Origin: Bacteroidia bacterium
GTDB lineage: Bacteria; Bacteroidota; Bacteroidia; Chitinophagales; Saprospiraceae
DNA length: 6,857 bases
Assembly (NCBI GenBank): GCA_030431945.1
Contig: JAUIIF010000242.1
Location: 1 to 6,857 of the forward strand
Direction of reading: 5' to 3'
Below are positions 1 to 6,611 of this stretch, in pieces (the stretch's first letter is position 1; each line of letters begins with the position of its first letter). The position numbers and the translations under genes are program-made. Below the pieces are notes generated by a model. The model was not told the origin of the DNA. It did not search any database and worked only from the letters and a program-made list of their open reading frames with translations.

Positions 1-1123
1 GGTGCCCGAGGTTCGACTTGAGCGATCCGATCGGGATGGCTTCTGCCGGCGGCTCGCGCTCGAGCAGGCGGGTGAGGCTCGCGACCTCGACCGCGTCGCC
101 CACCTGCGTGCCGGTGGCGTGGCACTCGAAGAGGTCCAGCTCGCCGGGCGAGAGGTCCGCGGCCGCGTAGGCGCGGCGGAGCGCGCGCAGCTGCCCGTCC
201 GCGTTCGGCGCGAGCAGCCCGGGCCCGCGCCCGTCGTTGCCGAGCCCGACGCCGCGGATCACGCCGTGGATGACGTCGCCGCGCACGAGCGCGTCGTCGA
301 GCCGCCGGAGCGCCACGAGCCCGGCGCCCTCGGCCGGCACGAGGCCGTCGGCGTCGCGGTGGAACGGGCGGCTGCGTCCCGACGGGCTCAGCGCCTGGAG
401 CGCCGTGAAGCCGACGTGGATGAAGAGGTCGTCGGCGCAGCTGACCGCGCCCGCCAGCATCAGGTCGGCGCGCCCGTCCTGGAGCCGATCGCAGGCGATC
501 TTGATGGCGTAGAGCGAGCTCGCGCACGCCGAGTCGAGCGCGAACGCGCCCGCCTCCAGCCCGAGCGCGCGCTCGAGCAGCAGCGCCGGGAACGACGAGC
601 CGAACCGGTTGCGGGGATCGACCTCGCCCAGGCCGACGGCTTCGAGCAGCTCTTCGGTGATGCCGGGCTGCGCGGCCAGCCAGTGCCGCTCGGCGAAGCG
701 CGCGAGCGAGGCGTTCGGGAACGACAGATTGCCGACGACGGCGCCGACCCGTTCGCCGCAGGTGCGGTTGTCGACGGAACGCCTCACGCCTGCCTCGGCG
801 AGCGCCTCGCGCGCCGTGTGCAGCACCCACCGGAAGAGCGGGTCGAGGCGCGCGATCTCCTCGGCCGGCAGCCCGAAGCCGCCGGCGTCGAACACGTCGT
901 CGAAACCCCGCACGTATCCGCCGCGGTCGGTCGCCGCGTCGTCGCCGGCGGGTGCACCCGCCGACGACAGGACGTGGCTCCGGTCCAGCCGCCAGCGGTC
1001 GTCGGGCGCGCGACCGAGCAGGTCGCGGCCGTCGCGCACCGCGTTCCACAGTGCGGCGGGCGAGAGCGCGCCCGGCAGCACGCACGCGCGACCGACGATC
1101 GCGATCGGAGAGAAGCGCTTCAC
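1..1123 (-). CDS. Type I polyketide/PUFA-type synthase, N-terminal ketosynthase domain (partial, runs off left edge)
   Basis: An uninterrupted minus-strand frame of 374 codons starts at GTG 1123-1121 and leaves the window at position 1. It reads as a beta-ketoacyl synthase (KS) domain, which condenses an acyl thioester with a malonyl extender. It opens with SPIAIVGRACVLPGALSP, the usual KS N-terminus. The nucleophile is Cys200 in DSACASSLYAIK, followed by GFTALQALSPSGRSRPF and DADGLVPAEGAG. His335 lies in HATGT, and Lys369 and His374 in GSLKSNLGH, so the Cys-His-His triad is complete. The wording around the cysteine and the LSPSGR block resembles PfaA-type PUFA synthases and HglE-like glycolipid synthases more than modular antibiotic synthases; that subfamily call is inference from memory. 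The GTG start is supported by its position before the domain and by a GTGA overlap with a TGA stop in the frame upstream, as in coupled genes, although only a few upstream codons survive before the junction. About 95% of codons end in G or C, unlike every other gene here. AT and later domains would lie beyond the left edge. Confidence 0.9.
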   Translation of the reverse strand, partial: MKRFSPIAIVGRACVLPGALSPAALWNAVRDGRDLLGRAPDDRWRLDRSHVLSSAGAPAGDDAATDRGGYVRGFDDVFDAGGFGLPAEEIARLDPLFRWVLHTAREALAEAGVRRSVDNRTCGERVGAVVGNLSFPNASLARFAERHWLAAQPGITEELLEAVGLGEVDPRNRFGSSFPALLLERALGLEAGAFALDSACASSLYAIKIACDRLQDGRADLMLAGAVSCADDLFIHVGFTALQALSPSGRSRPFHRDADGLVPAEGAGLVALRRLDDALVRGDVIHGVIRGVGLGNDGRGPGLLAPNADGQLRALRRAYAAADLSPGELDLFECHATGTQVGDAVEVASLTRLLEREPPAEAIPIGSLKSNLGH

Positions 1124-1141
1124 GTGGCCCGTCCGCTCACC
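1121..1141. other. Probable chimeric junction between a high-GC genome and a Bacteroidota genome
   Basis: Left of this interval the DNA is very GC-rich and codes on the minus strand for a ketosynthase. Right of it the composition drops to moderate, A/T-ending codons become common, and coding switches to a Bacteroidota secreted protein on the plus strand. The last clearly KS-derived bases are the start codon at 1121-1123. The first clearly Bacteroidota residues are LTAQTCTGNLGENIF, coded from 1136. The exact breakpoint cannot be fixed because the intervening bases suit either side. There is no insertion sequence, tRNA, integrase or obvious direct repeat at the join. The secreted protein loses its start codon and signal peptide here. 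An assembly, cloning or amplification chimera is the simplest explanation; recent horizontal transfer is the alternative. Confidence 0.8.
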
Positions 1142-2941
1142 GCTCAAACCTGTACGGGTAACCTGGGCGAAAACATCTTCACCGCCGGTGATTTTGGCAG
1201 CGGAACGGATAACGTGGTTACCACCGACCCCGGCATCGCCCCCGGTTTTACCTACCAGCGGAACCCACCGCCGAACGACGGCTTTTATACCATAACCAAC
1301 GATATGCGCCGGTGGGCTAATACCTTCGGGACCTGGGATGCTTTCCCGGACAACAGCGACGACCCGAATGGCTACATGATGGTGGTGAACGCCAACTTTT
1401 CTCCCGGGAAATTTTACGAACAACAAGTGGACGACCTGTGTGAAAATACCCTGTACCAGTTCACCGCGGATGTCCGCAACGTATTACGACGTGGCAGCAA
1501 CAACCTGCTGCCGGACGTCAGTTTTTCCATTGACGATGAGGTGCGTTTCACCACCGGTCCGATCGGTGAGACCCAAACCTGGAATACCTACGGATTTACG
1601 TTTACGACCGAGCCCGGCCAGACGTCCGTGCTGCTCTCGCTCAGCAACAATGCCCCGGGCGGTATCGGTAATGACCTGGCGCTGGACAACATCTCCTTCC
1701 GGGCCTGCGGGCCGGAGGCCCGCATTGCCGGAGCCGAAGAACTCCGTTTGTGTGAGGACGGTGGCCCGGCGACCCTGACGGCAGAAATTATTGGAGACCA
1801 GTACGACGATCCGGCCCTGCAGTGGCAACAGAGCTTTGACGGCGGGGTCACCTGGCAGAACCAGCCCGGGGAGAATACCATGACTTTCCAGCATACCGCC
1901 CGGGCCAGTGGCTTCTACTACTACCGTTACCTATTGGCTAACGGCGCGGCCAACCTGAGCAACGCAAAGTGCCGGGTAGTCTCGAACGTGAAAACGGTTT
2001 ACGTCGTCCCGAAACGCTACGAAATCATCGATACCCTTTGCAACGGACTACGCTTTACGGTGGGAAGTTCGACCTACGGGACCAGCGGCGTCTCCGTAGA
2101 CACTTTACGCTCTTCCCTGGGCTGTGACAGTATCGTCACCCTGCGGCTGACGGTTGTACCGGACCCCGGACTGGCACCCGATTTCGAACGGTTAAATCCG
2201 TCCTGCTCCTACTTGTCTGATGGCAGCGTTTCCCTGCGCAGTGTCAGTAACGGGGTAGGGCCATACCGCTACACCTTTGATACCTTAACGGCTACGGTGG
2301 GCGGGACCATCACTAATCTGGCAGAAGGAGATTTCCCTTACCGGATTGAAGACCGGTACGGCTGTGCGGTCGCCGGGGAAATATCGTTGCGTAGTCCCAA
2401 CCCATTCCGGATTGAGCTTGGCCCGGACCGGGTGATCAGCCTCGGCGAAGAGGTACGGTTAACCGTAGGCTCGGGGGAGCCCGTAGTCAGTTATGCCTAC
2501 ACGCCGGCGGAGTTGGTGGATTGTACTGAAGATTGTGAAGGGGTGATCATTTTTCCGCCGGAAAGTACACAACTGCGCCTCCTGGCTACTTCTGCAGCAG
2601 GCTGTGAAAGCGTAGACTCCCTGCGGATCATTGTACTGAAAAACCGCCTCGTGTACCCCCCGACGGCCTTTTCGCCGAACGGCGACGGCATCAATGACCG
2701 GTTTACCCTGTTCGGCGCTACGCCGAACGTGACACGCCTGGCCAGCCTGCGCATTTTTGATCGCTGGGGCAATGAAGTTTTTGCGGGGGAAAATTTGCCG
2801 CCGAACGATACGGGGGCCGGCTGGGATGGTAAAGTGGCCGGTGAGGCGGCCGCAACGGGTACCTACACCTACGTCGCCGAAGTCGTTTTTCTGGACGGCG
2901 TGGTGGAGCAGTACGCGGGCGCCGTGGTCTTACTCCGCTAG
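1136..2941 (+). CDS. Secreted multidomain protein with gliding-motility/T9SS type B C-terminal domain (5' truncated at junction)
   Basis: This is a cell-surface or secreted protein, probably adhesin-like, exported by the type IX secretion system. The visible part begins at LTAQTC, which looks like the end of a signal peptide (cleavage after TAQ); the start and hydrophobic core are missing. A jelly-roll-like domain follows (about 1145-1710), with FTAGDFGSGTDN, DPNGYMMVVNA and DNISFRACG. Next come an Ig/PKD-like segment (about 1720-2010), a short segment ending GCDSIVTLRLTVVP (2011-2162), and a SprB-like repeat (about 2195-2410; NPSCSYLSDGSV, then GPYRYTF). A further beta-rich segment (2411-2640) leads to the C-terminal domain (about 2642-2938). 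That domain carries YPPTAFSPNGDGINDRF, LRIFDRWGNEVF and GTYTYVAEVVF and ends in VVLLR, matching the CHU_C/TIGR04131 family that directs type IX secretion. The ligand is unknown. Many paired cysteines fit an extracellular location. The frame stays open upstream to position 2, but that part is antisense of the KS gene and not real protein. Confidence 0.87.
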   Translation, partial: LTAQTCTGNLGENIFTAGDFGSGTDNVVTTDPGIAPGFTYQRNPPPNDGFYTITNDMRRWANTFGTWDAFPDNSDDPNGYMMVVNANFSPGKFYEQQVDDLCENTLYQFTADVRNVLRRGSNNLLPDVSFSIDDEVRFTTGPIGETQTWNTYGFTFTTEPGQTSVLLSLSNNAPGGIGNDLALDNISFRACGPEARIAGAEELRLCEDGGPATLTAEIIGDQYDDPALQWQQSFDGGVTWQNQPGENTMTFQHTARASGFYYYRYLLANGAANLSNAKCRVVSNVKTVYVVPKRYEIIDTLCNGLRFTVGSSTYGTSGVSVDTLRSSLGCDSIVTLRLTVVPDPGLAPDFERLNPSCSYLSDGSVSLRSVSNGVGPYRYTFDTLTATVGGTITNLAEGDFPYRIEDRYGCAVAGEISLRSPNPFRIELGPDRVISLGEEVRLTVGSGEPVVSYAYTPAELVDCTEDCEGVIIFPPESTQLRLLATSAAGCESVDSLRIIVLKNRLVYPPTAFSPNGDGINDRFTLFGATPNVTRLASLRIFDRWGNEVFAGENLPPNDTGAGWDGKVAGEAAATGTYTYVAEVVFLDGVVEQYAGAVVLLR

Positions 2942-3052
2942 CGCACCATATTGTTTTGGCTGTTCCTGCAGGGCCCTTCCGGTTAACAACTTGATAACGC
3001 AAAAAGGGCCGATGACGGTAAACGTTGAGTGCCATAACTCGTAACGGTGCCC

Positions 3053-3060
3053 TACCTTTG
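3053..3060 (+). promoter_or_regulatory. Bacteroidota -7 promoter element (TACCTTTG) for the lipoprotein gene
   Basis: TACCTTTG is an exact match to the Bacteroidota -7 consensus TAnnTTTG. A TTG at 3025-3027 could be the -33 element, but the 25-base spacer is longer than the usual 17-23, so only the -7 box is well supported. Transcription would begin near 3066, leaving a leader of about 16 bases before the ATG at 3082. This rules out an in-frame upstream GTG at 3025 as the translation start, because it lies outside the predicted transcript. Confidence 0.6.
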
Positions 3061-3081
3061 CGCTCCTCAAAAGTCACTGCC

Positions 3082-4176
3082 ATGAAGCGTCTTACTATTT
3101 CTTTGCTCTCTCTTTGCCTAGCGCTGCTCTTTTTTGCGTGCAACGGTGATAAGCGACCTGCCGGGAATGCCGGCGTCCAGGCAGGCCCCGGTGCGCTCAA
3201 TCGTCAGGTAGCTCCCGTACGACTGCTGACCTGGCGGTACCTGCCGCAGGATGCGGCCATCATCCGGGCCTTTGAAAACCGGTACGCCGTGAAAGTGGAA
3301 GTGGAGGTGCGCCCGATGGCAGAGATTGTGGCGGATGCGGTGGCCGGCAGGCAATTGCAGGCCGATGTCCTGATTGTGCCTACCCTGGAGGATGCTGCCC
3401 GCCTGAAGGGGTTTAATGCCCTGCAGCCGTTCTTCGTCGATGCATTTACCAACGGTGACGTAGCGGACCGCTACCTGGACAATGAAGGGTACTGGGCGGG
3501 GCTCAGCCGCTGGACGATGGTGACGGTCTTCAACCCTAACTCCGTGACGGCCGCAGAGGCTTCCTCCTACAGTGGTATTCTCAAGGCGGTACAGCGCGGA
3601 CAGCGACTGGGCATTGCGCACCCCGACAGCTCCGGGCTGGCGGGGGTGGTTGCCGGACTGCACCTGAACGTCAACCCGGATGCTGCTGCCCTGTGGGGAA
3701 AGACGATGTATGAACAGTCGGTTGGCGGCCCGCAAGGATCGGATTATACGCAGCTGGACCGGATGTTGAATGGCGAGCTGGACCTGGCTTTTGTCAGTCT
3801 GGGCTCCGCCGTGCGCTGGTTCCTGAACGGCAACCCGCAACATTTTGCGGCCGCCGAGCAGTGGCGCGTGCGTTTTCCGCGCACGGCAGCGACCGATATT
3901 AACTTTTACAACATGACCTGCGTAACCATGCCGGCCAATACGCCTAACCGGGACATGGCCGCGCGCCTGATCGATTTCCTCTTTCAGCGCGAAAACCAGG
4001 AGGAAATCAGCAACGGATGGTTTGAATTTCCCGCGCAGACATTTGCCGAGGCCAACAGCTATCTCTACGGTTTTCCCGACGCCATCGGCCTGAAGGTGAG
4101 TGGGGAAGAAATTGAGAACAGCCTGCCGGCTGCCTGGGGTATTATTAACGGCGTAGCCCAGGCGCAGGCGCAATAG
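3082..4176 (+). CDS. Lipoprotein of the periplasmic solute-binding fold (Fe(III)-binding-like, type 2 PBP)
   Basis: A 364-residue exported lipoprotein. The N-terminus MKRLTISLLSLCLALLFFAC is a lipoprotein signal peptide with acylated Cys20 as the likely mature start. The body reads as a type 2 periplasmic binding protein of the extracellular solute-binding family 1/13 kind. It has VRLLTWRYLPQDAAIIRAFE at the first beta-alpha unit, ADVLIVPTLEDAARL, GYWAGLSRWTMVTVFNPN, and a C-terminal MAARLIDFLFQRENQEEIS-NGWFEFPA stretch like that of FbpA/FutA iron-binding proteins. Where those proteins usually carry an iron-binding Tyr-Tyr pair after a GE-[IL]-x-A-type strand, this one has GELDLAFVSLGSAVRWF (residues 231-247), with no tyrosine. 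The ligand is therefore uncertain. No permease or ATPase gene adjoins it. The start at 3082 is preferred over the in-frame GTG at 3025 because it begins the signal peptide and lies downstream of the promoter element. It is set apart from its neighbours by gaps of 140 and 305 bases, so it is probably monocistronic. Confidence 0.8.
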   Translation: MKRLTISLLSLCLALLFFACNGDKRPAGNAGVQAGPGALNRQVAPVRLLTWRYLPQDAAIIRAFENRYAVKVEVEVRPMAEIVADAVAGRQLQADVLIVPTLEDAARLKGFNALQPFFVDAFTNGDVADRYLDNEGYWAGLSRWTMVTVFNPNSVTAAEASSYSGILKAVQRGQRLGIAHPDSSGLAGVVAGLHLNVNPDAAALWGKTMYEQSVGGPQGSDYTQLDRMLNGELDLAFVSLGSAVRWFLNGNPQHFAAAEQWRVRFPRTAATDINFYNMTCVTMPANTPNRDMAARLIDFLFQRENQEEISNGWFEFPAQTFAEANSYLYGFPDAIGLKVSGEEIENSLPAAWGIINGVAQAQAQ

Positions 4177-4197
4177 GCGGGGCTTTTTCCTGGTGTT

Positions 4198-4232
4198 CCG
4201 GTACTGGTGTACTTGTACCGGTAGCGTATTTT
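4198..4232 (+). terminator. Terminator-like hairpin after the lipoprotein gene
   Basis: CCGGTAC (4198-4204) pairs perfectly with GTACCGG (4215-4221) across a 10-base loop, 21 bases after the stop codon. The nearest T run is TTTT at 4229-4232, eight bases after the stem, which is farther than in a classical intrinsic terminator. Position and symmetry suit the end of the transcript, but the weak U tract keeps this tentative. Confidence 0.45.
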
Positions 4233-4365
4233 ACTGCCGGTTAAATTCTTACTTTCACTACGGCTACCTGGTAGCCTCCTGTTCCGCTGCTCCGGTGAGC
4301 AAACCACTGCACCTGCGTCCGCGCCGTCTTAGTAAAACCTTAATCCTGGATTTCTCCGCCAACTA

Positions 4366-4384
4366 AACGACCAAAGTAGTCGTT
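4366..4384. promoter_or_regulatory. Small palindrome upstream of the M1 peptidase promoter, possible operator
   Basis: AACGAC (4366-4371) and GTCGTT (4379-4384) form a perfect 6-bp inverted repeat with a 7-base spacer, ending 14 bases before the -33 candidate at 4399. The spacing suits a dimeric activator site, but a 6-bp palindrome is easily found by chance and no regulator gene is nearby. Confidence 0.25.
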
Positions 4385-4398
4385 GCCTTACGAACAAA

Positions 4399-4429
4399 TT
4401 GACAAAGCATACCTTGTTTTGTAGTATTG
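4399..4429 (+). promoter_or_regulatory. Bacteroidota-type promoter candidate for the M1 peptidase gene
   Basis: TTG at 4399-4401 (-33) and TAGTATTG at 4422-4429 (-7; one mismatch to TAnnTTTG) are separated by 20 bases, within the normal Bacteroidota spacing. Predicted transcription start is near 4436, giving a leader of about 45-75 bases depending on which ATG is used. Confidence 0.5.
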
Positions 4430-4481
4430 CGGAGCATTCGCCACTGTAAGCAGCCAATGCAACTGAGTAGTTGGCTGCCGA

Positions 4482-6347
4482 ATGACCCAAATGACCAAAA
4501 AACCAACCATGCGTTACCGTTTATTATCCCTGTTTGTTCTCCTCTCCGTTACCATGCTTTGCGCCCAGCCCGACCGTTGGCAGCAGCGTGCGGAGTACAC
4601 GATGGAGATTGACATGAACGTAAAGAAACACCAGTACGAAGGAGAGCAGACCCTGAAGTACTTCAACAACTCCCCGGATACCCTGGAGCGTGTTTTTTAC
4701 CACCTGTACTTCAATGCCTTTCAGCCTGGAAGCATGATGGACGTAAGGAACCTTACTTTACCCGACGCTGACCGCCGGGTAGGTGACCGTATCAGTAAAC
4801 TGACCGAAAAGGAAATCGGCTACATTAAACCCACTAAACTAACGCAGGATGGGCGGGAGCTCAATTATGAGGTAGTAGGCACCATTCTGGAGGTCGAGCT
4901 GGCCAAGCCCATTTTACCCGGTGCTTCGACCACCTTCTACATGGAATGGGACGCCCAGGTGCCGCTCCAGATCCGGCGTAGTGGCCGCGACAATAAAGAA
5001 GGCATTGCTTACAGTATGGCGCAGTGGTACCCCAAGCTGGCGGAATACGACTATCAGGGCTGGCACGCCAACCCTTACGTCGGTCGTGAATTCTACCACA
5101 TCTGGAGTGATTTTGATGTGAAGATTACCATTGATAAAGATTACGTCGTGGGCGGGACGGGCTACCTGCAGAATGCCGCTGAGATCGGCTACGGGTACGC
5201 TGCGGAGCCGGCGAAGCGACCTAAAAAAATAACTTACCACTTTAAGGCCCCGAGGGTCGGTGACTTCATGTGGGGGGCAGACCCGGACTACCGCCATACC
5301 AGCCTGCAGCGGGCGGATGGGATGACCATGAACTTTTTCTTCCAGCCGGGAGAAAAAACCACCGAAAACTGGGAAAACCTGCCCAAAGTAATGGATGAGG
5401 CCTTTGCGTACATCAACGCGCATTATGGCCAGTACCCCTACGAGCAGTACAGCTTTGTACAGGGTGGTGACGGCGGTATGGAGTACCCGATGGCTACTTT
5501 CATTACGGGAGAGCGCAGCTTCCCGAGCCTGGTCGGTGTATCCGTACACGAACTTATGCACAGCTGGTATCAACACCTGCTCGGGACCAACGAAAGCCTC
5601 TATTCCTGGATGGACGAAGGCTTCACCAGCTGGGCCAGCAGCGAGGTGATGAACCACTTGCGGAAGCAGGGTCTTATTGGTGGCGAGGCGGCGGAAAACC
5701 CGCACAGTCGTACCTACGCCGGGCTGCGCGCTTTCCGCACCTCCGGTCAGCAGGAAGCTCTGTCCGTACACGCTGATCACTTTGCCACGAATGCAGCTTA
5801 TGGTGTTGCTGCCTACACCAATGGTTCCGTTTTTCAGGAACAACTCCGTTACATTATCGGAGAGAAGGCCCACCAGCAAACGCTGTTGCGTTATTTCAAT
5901 ACCTGGGCGTTCAAGCATCCCAATCCGAATGACTTCATCCGGATTGCGGAAAAAGCTTCCGGAATGGAACTGGACTGGTATAAGGAATACTGGGTGTACA
6001 CCACGGACTACGCGGATTACGCGGTGAAGAGCGTAATGGCCGATAAAAAGATAACCAAGGTGCAATTGGAAAAGATCGGCCGGATGCCAATGCCCCTGGA
6101 AATCCTGGTGACGCGCAAAAATGGCGACGAGCAGTGGTACTACATTGCCCCCCGGATCTTGCGTTCCACCAAGCCACAGCCAGCCTACGCCAAGAACTGG
6201 AACGTACTGGAAGACTGGCCCTGGACCAACCCAACTTACGATTTTATGATCGATCTGCCGAAGGAAGAGATTAAGTCCGTACAACTCAACCCGACGGAAC
6301 GGATGTTTGAGGACAACGTTGACAACAACCTTTGGCAAAGTAATTAG
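4482..6347 (+). CDS. Exported M1-family zinc metallopeptidase (aminopeptidase-type)
   Basis: A 621-residue peptidase of the M1 (gluzincin) family, which removes N-terminal amino acids from peptides using one zinc ion. The zinc site is complete: HELMH at residues 356-360 supplies His356, His360 and catalytic Glu357, and exactly 18 residues later Glu379 (in MDEGFTSW) completes HExxH-x18-E. GGMEYP at 331-336 replaces the GAMEN substrate-binding motif and supplies Glu334, as in many bacterial M1 proteins. Tyr445 in AYTNGSVFQEQLRY probably stabilises the transition state. The N-terminal half is the M1 beta domain (EYTMEIDMNVKKHQYEGEQT). The C-terminus, DLPKEEIKSVQLNPTERMFEDNVDNNLW, is the usual ending of Bacteroidota members. 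A signal peptide is visible (RYRLLSLFVLLSVTMLCAQ), and there is no type IX sorting domain, so a periplasmic site is likely. Starts at 4482, 4491 and 4509 are all in frame and keep the signal peptide; the first is used here without a decisive ribosome site. The natural substrate is unknown. Confidence 0.92.
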   Translation: MTQMTKKPTMRYRLLSLFVLLSVTMLCAQPDRWQQRAEYTMEIDMNVKKHQYEGEQTLKYFNNSPDTLERVFYHLYFNAFQPGSMMDVRNLTLPDADRRVGDRISKLTEKEIGYIKPTKLTQDGRELNYEVVGTILEVELAKPILPGASTTFYMEWDAQVPLQIRRSGRDNKEGIAYSMAQWYPKLAEYDYQGWHANPYVGREFYHIWSDFDVKITIDKDYVVGGTGYLQNAAEIGYGYAAEPAKRPKKITYHFKAPRVGDFMWGADPDYRHTSLQRADGMTMNFFFQPGEKTTENWENLPKVMDEAFAYINAHYGQYPYEQYSFVQGGDGGMEYPMATFITGERSFPSLVGVSVHELMHSWYQHLLGTNESLYSWMDEGFTSWASSEVMNHLRKQGLIGGEAAENPHSRTYAGLRAFRTSGQQEALSVHADHFATNAAYGVAAYTNGSVFQEQLRYIIGEKAHQQTLLRYFNTWAFKHPNPNDFIRIAEKASGMELDWYKEYWVYTTDYADYAVKSVMADKKITKVQLEKIGRMPMPLEILVTRKNGDEQWYYIAPRILRSTKPQPAYAKNWNVLEDWPWTNPTYDFMIDLPKEEIKSVQLNPTERMFEDNVDNNLWQSN

Positions 6348-6382
6348 TACTGCCGGCAACCATAGTTGTCAGGTGCCTTATG

Positions 6383-6436
6383 ATCACGCTCCGCCCGGTC
6401 GACAAATAGTGGGCCCCTGTCGCGGGGCGTGATTTT
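6383..6436 (+). terminator. Rho-independent-like terminator after the M1 peptidase gene
   Basis: ATCACGCTCCGC (6383-6394) pairs with GCGGGGCGTGAT (6422-6433), a 12-bp stem with a single G-U wobble, followed directly by TTTT (6433-6436, sharing its first T with the stem). The 27-base loop can pair further (GACA 6401-6404 with TGTC 6418-6421). It lies 36 bases after the stop codon. The loop is long for an intrinsic terminator, but stem strength, T run and location agree. The remaining gap to 6611 holds only a small palindrome, GGCAA-CGT-TTGCC (6526-6538), and no convincing promoter. Confidence 0.55.
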
Positions 6437-6611
6437 AAGGTGCAGCGTTGGGTAACATTTTGCGGCTCAGTGCAATCAATGGGTGAAAAACAACCGGAAA
6501 GAGAACAAATAATTTCTGAATCATCGGCAACGTTTGCCTTGTTCACGGTATCAAACTAGCGAGCGCACGCCCACTCGCAGGCGTATTGAGAGACCACTTG
6601 TCATTCCTTGT

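Larger units (their letters stand above)
4177..4481. other. Non-coding gap between the lipoprotein and M1 peptidase genes
   Basis: This 305-base interval has no ORF that I would support as a gene; the minus-strand ORF crossing its left part has no recognisable motif and overlaps the lipoprotein gene. In order it holds two overlapping terminator-like hairpins (4198-4241), a small perfect inverted repeat GGCTAC-CTG-GTAGCC (4262-4276) of unknown role, a palindrome AACGAC-N7-GTCGTT (4366-4384) and a promoter candidate (4399-4429). The stretch 4277-4365 shows nothing recognisable. Confidence 0.6.

Noticed and set aside
2972..3010. GGCCCTT / AAGGGCC pairing after the secreted-protein stop codon, considered as a terminator
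   Set aside because: Only 7 bp with a 25-base loop and no T run after it, so too weak to call.
3118..4173. A 351-codon open frame antisense to the lipoprotein gene
   Set aside because: The plus strand has a signal peptide, promoter box and binding-protein motifs; the minus-strand product is His/Arg-rich without motifs.
4914..6359. A 481-codon open frame antisense to the M1 peptidase gene
   Set aside because: It is the shadow of a gene with complete zinc-site motifs; its translation shows no recognisable domain.
6441..6470. TAACATTTTG considered as a -7 promoter box for the glycosyltransferase gene
   Set aside because: It has one base too many between TA and TTTG and lies about 150 bases from the start codon.
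6286..6546. An 86-codon minus-strand frame overlapping the end of the M1 gene and the following gap
   Set aside because: No recognisable motif, it overlaps the peptidase 3' end and runs through the terminator-like hairpin; likely chance.
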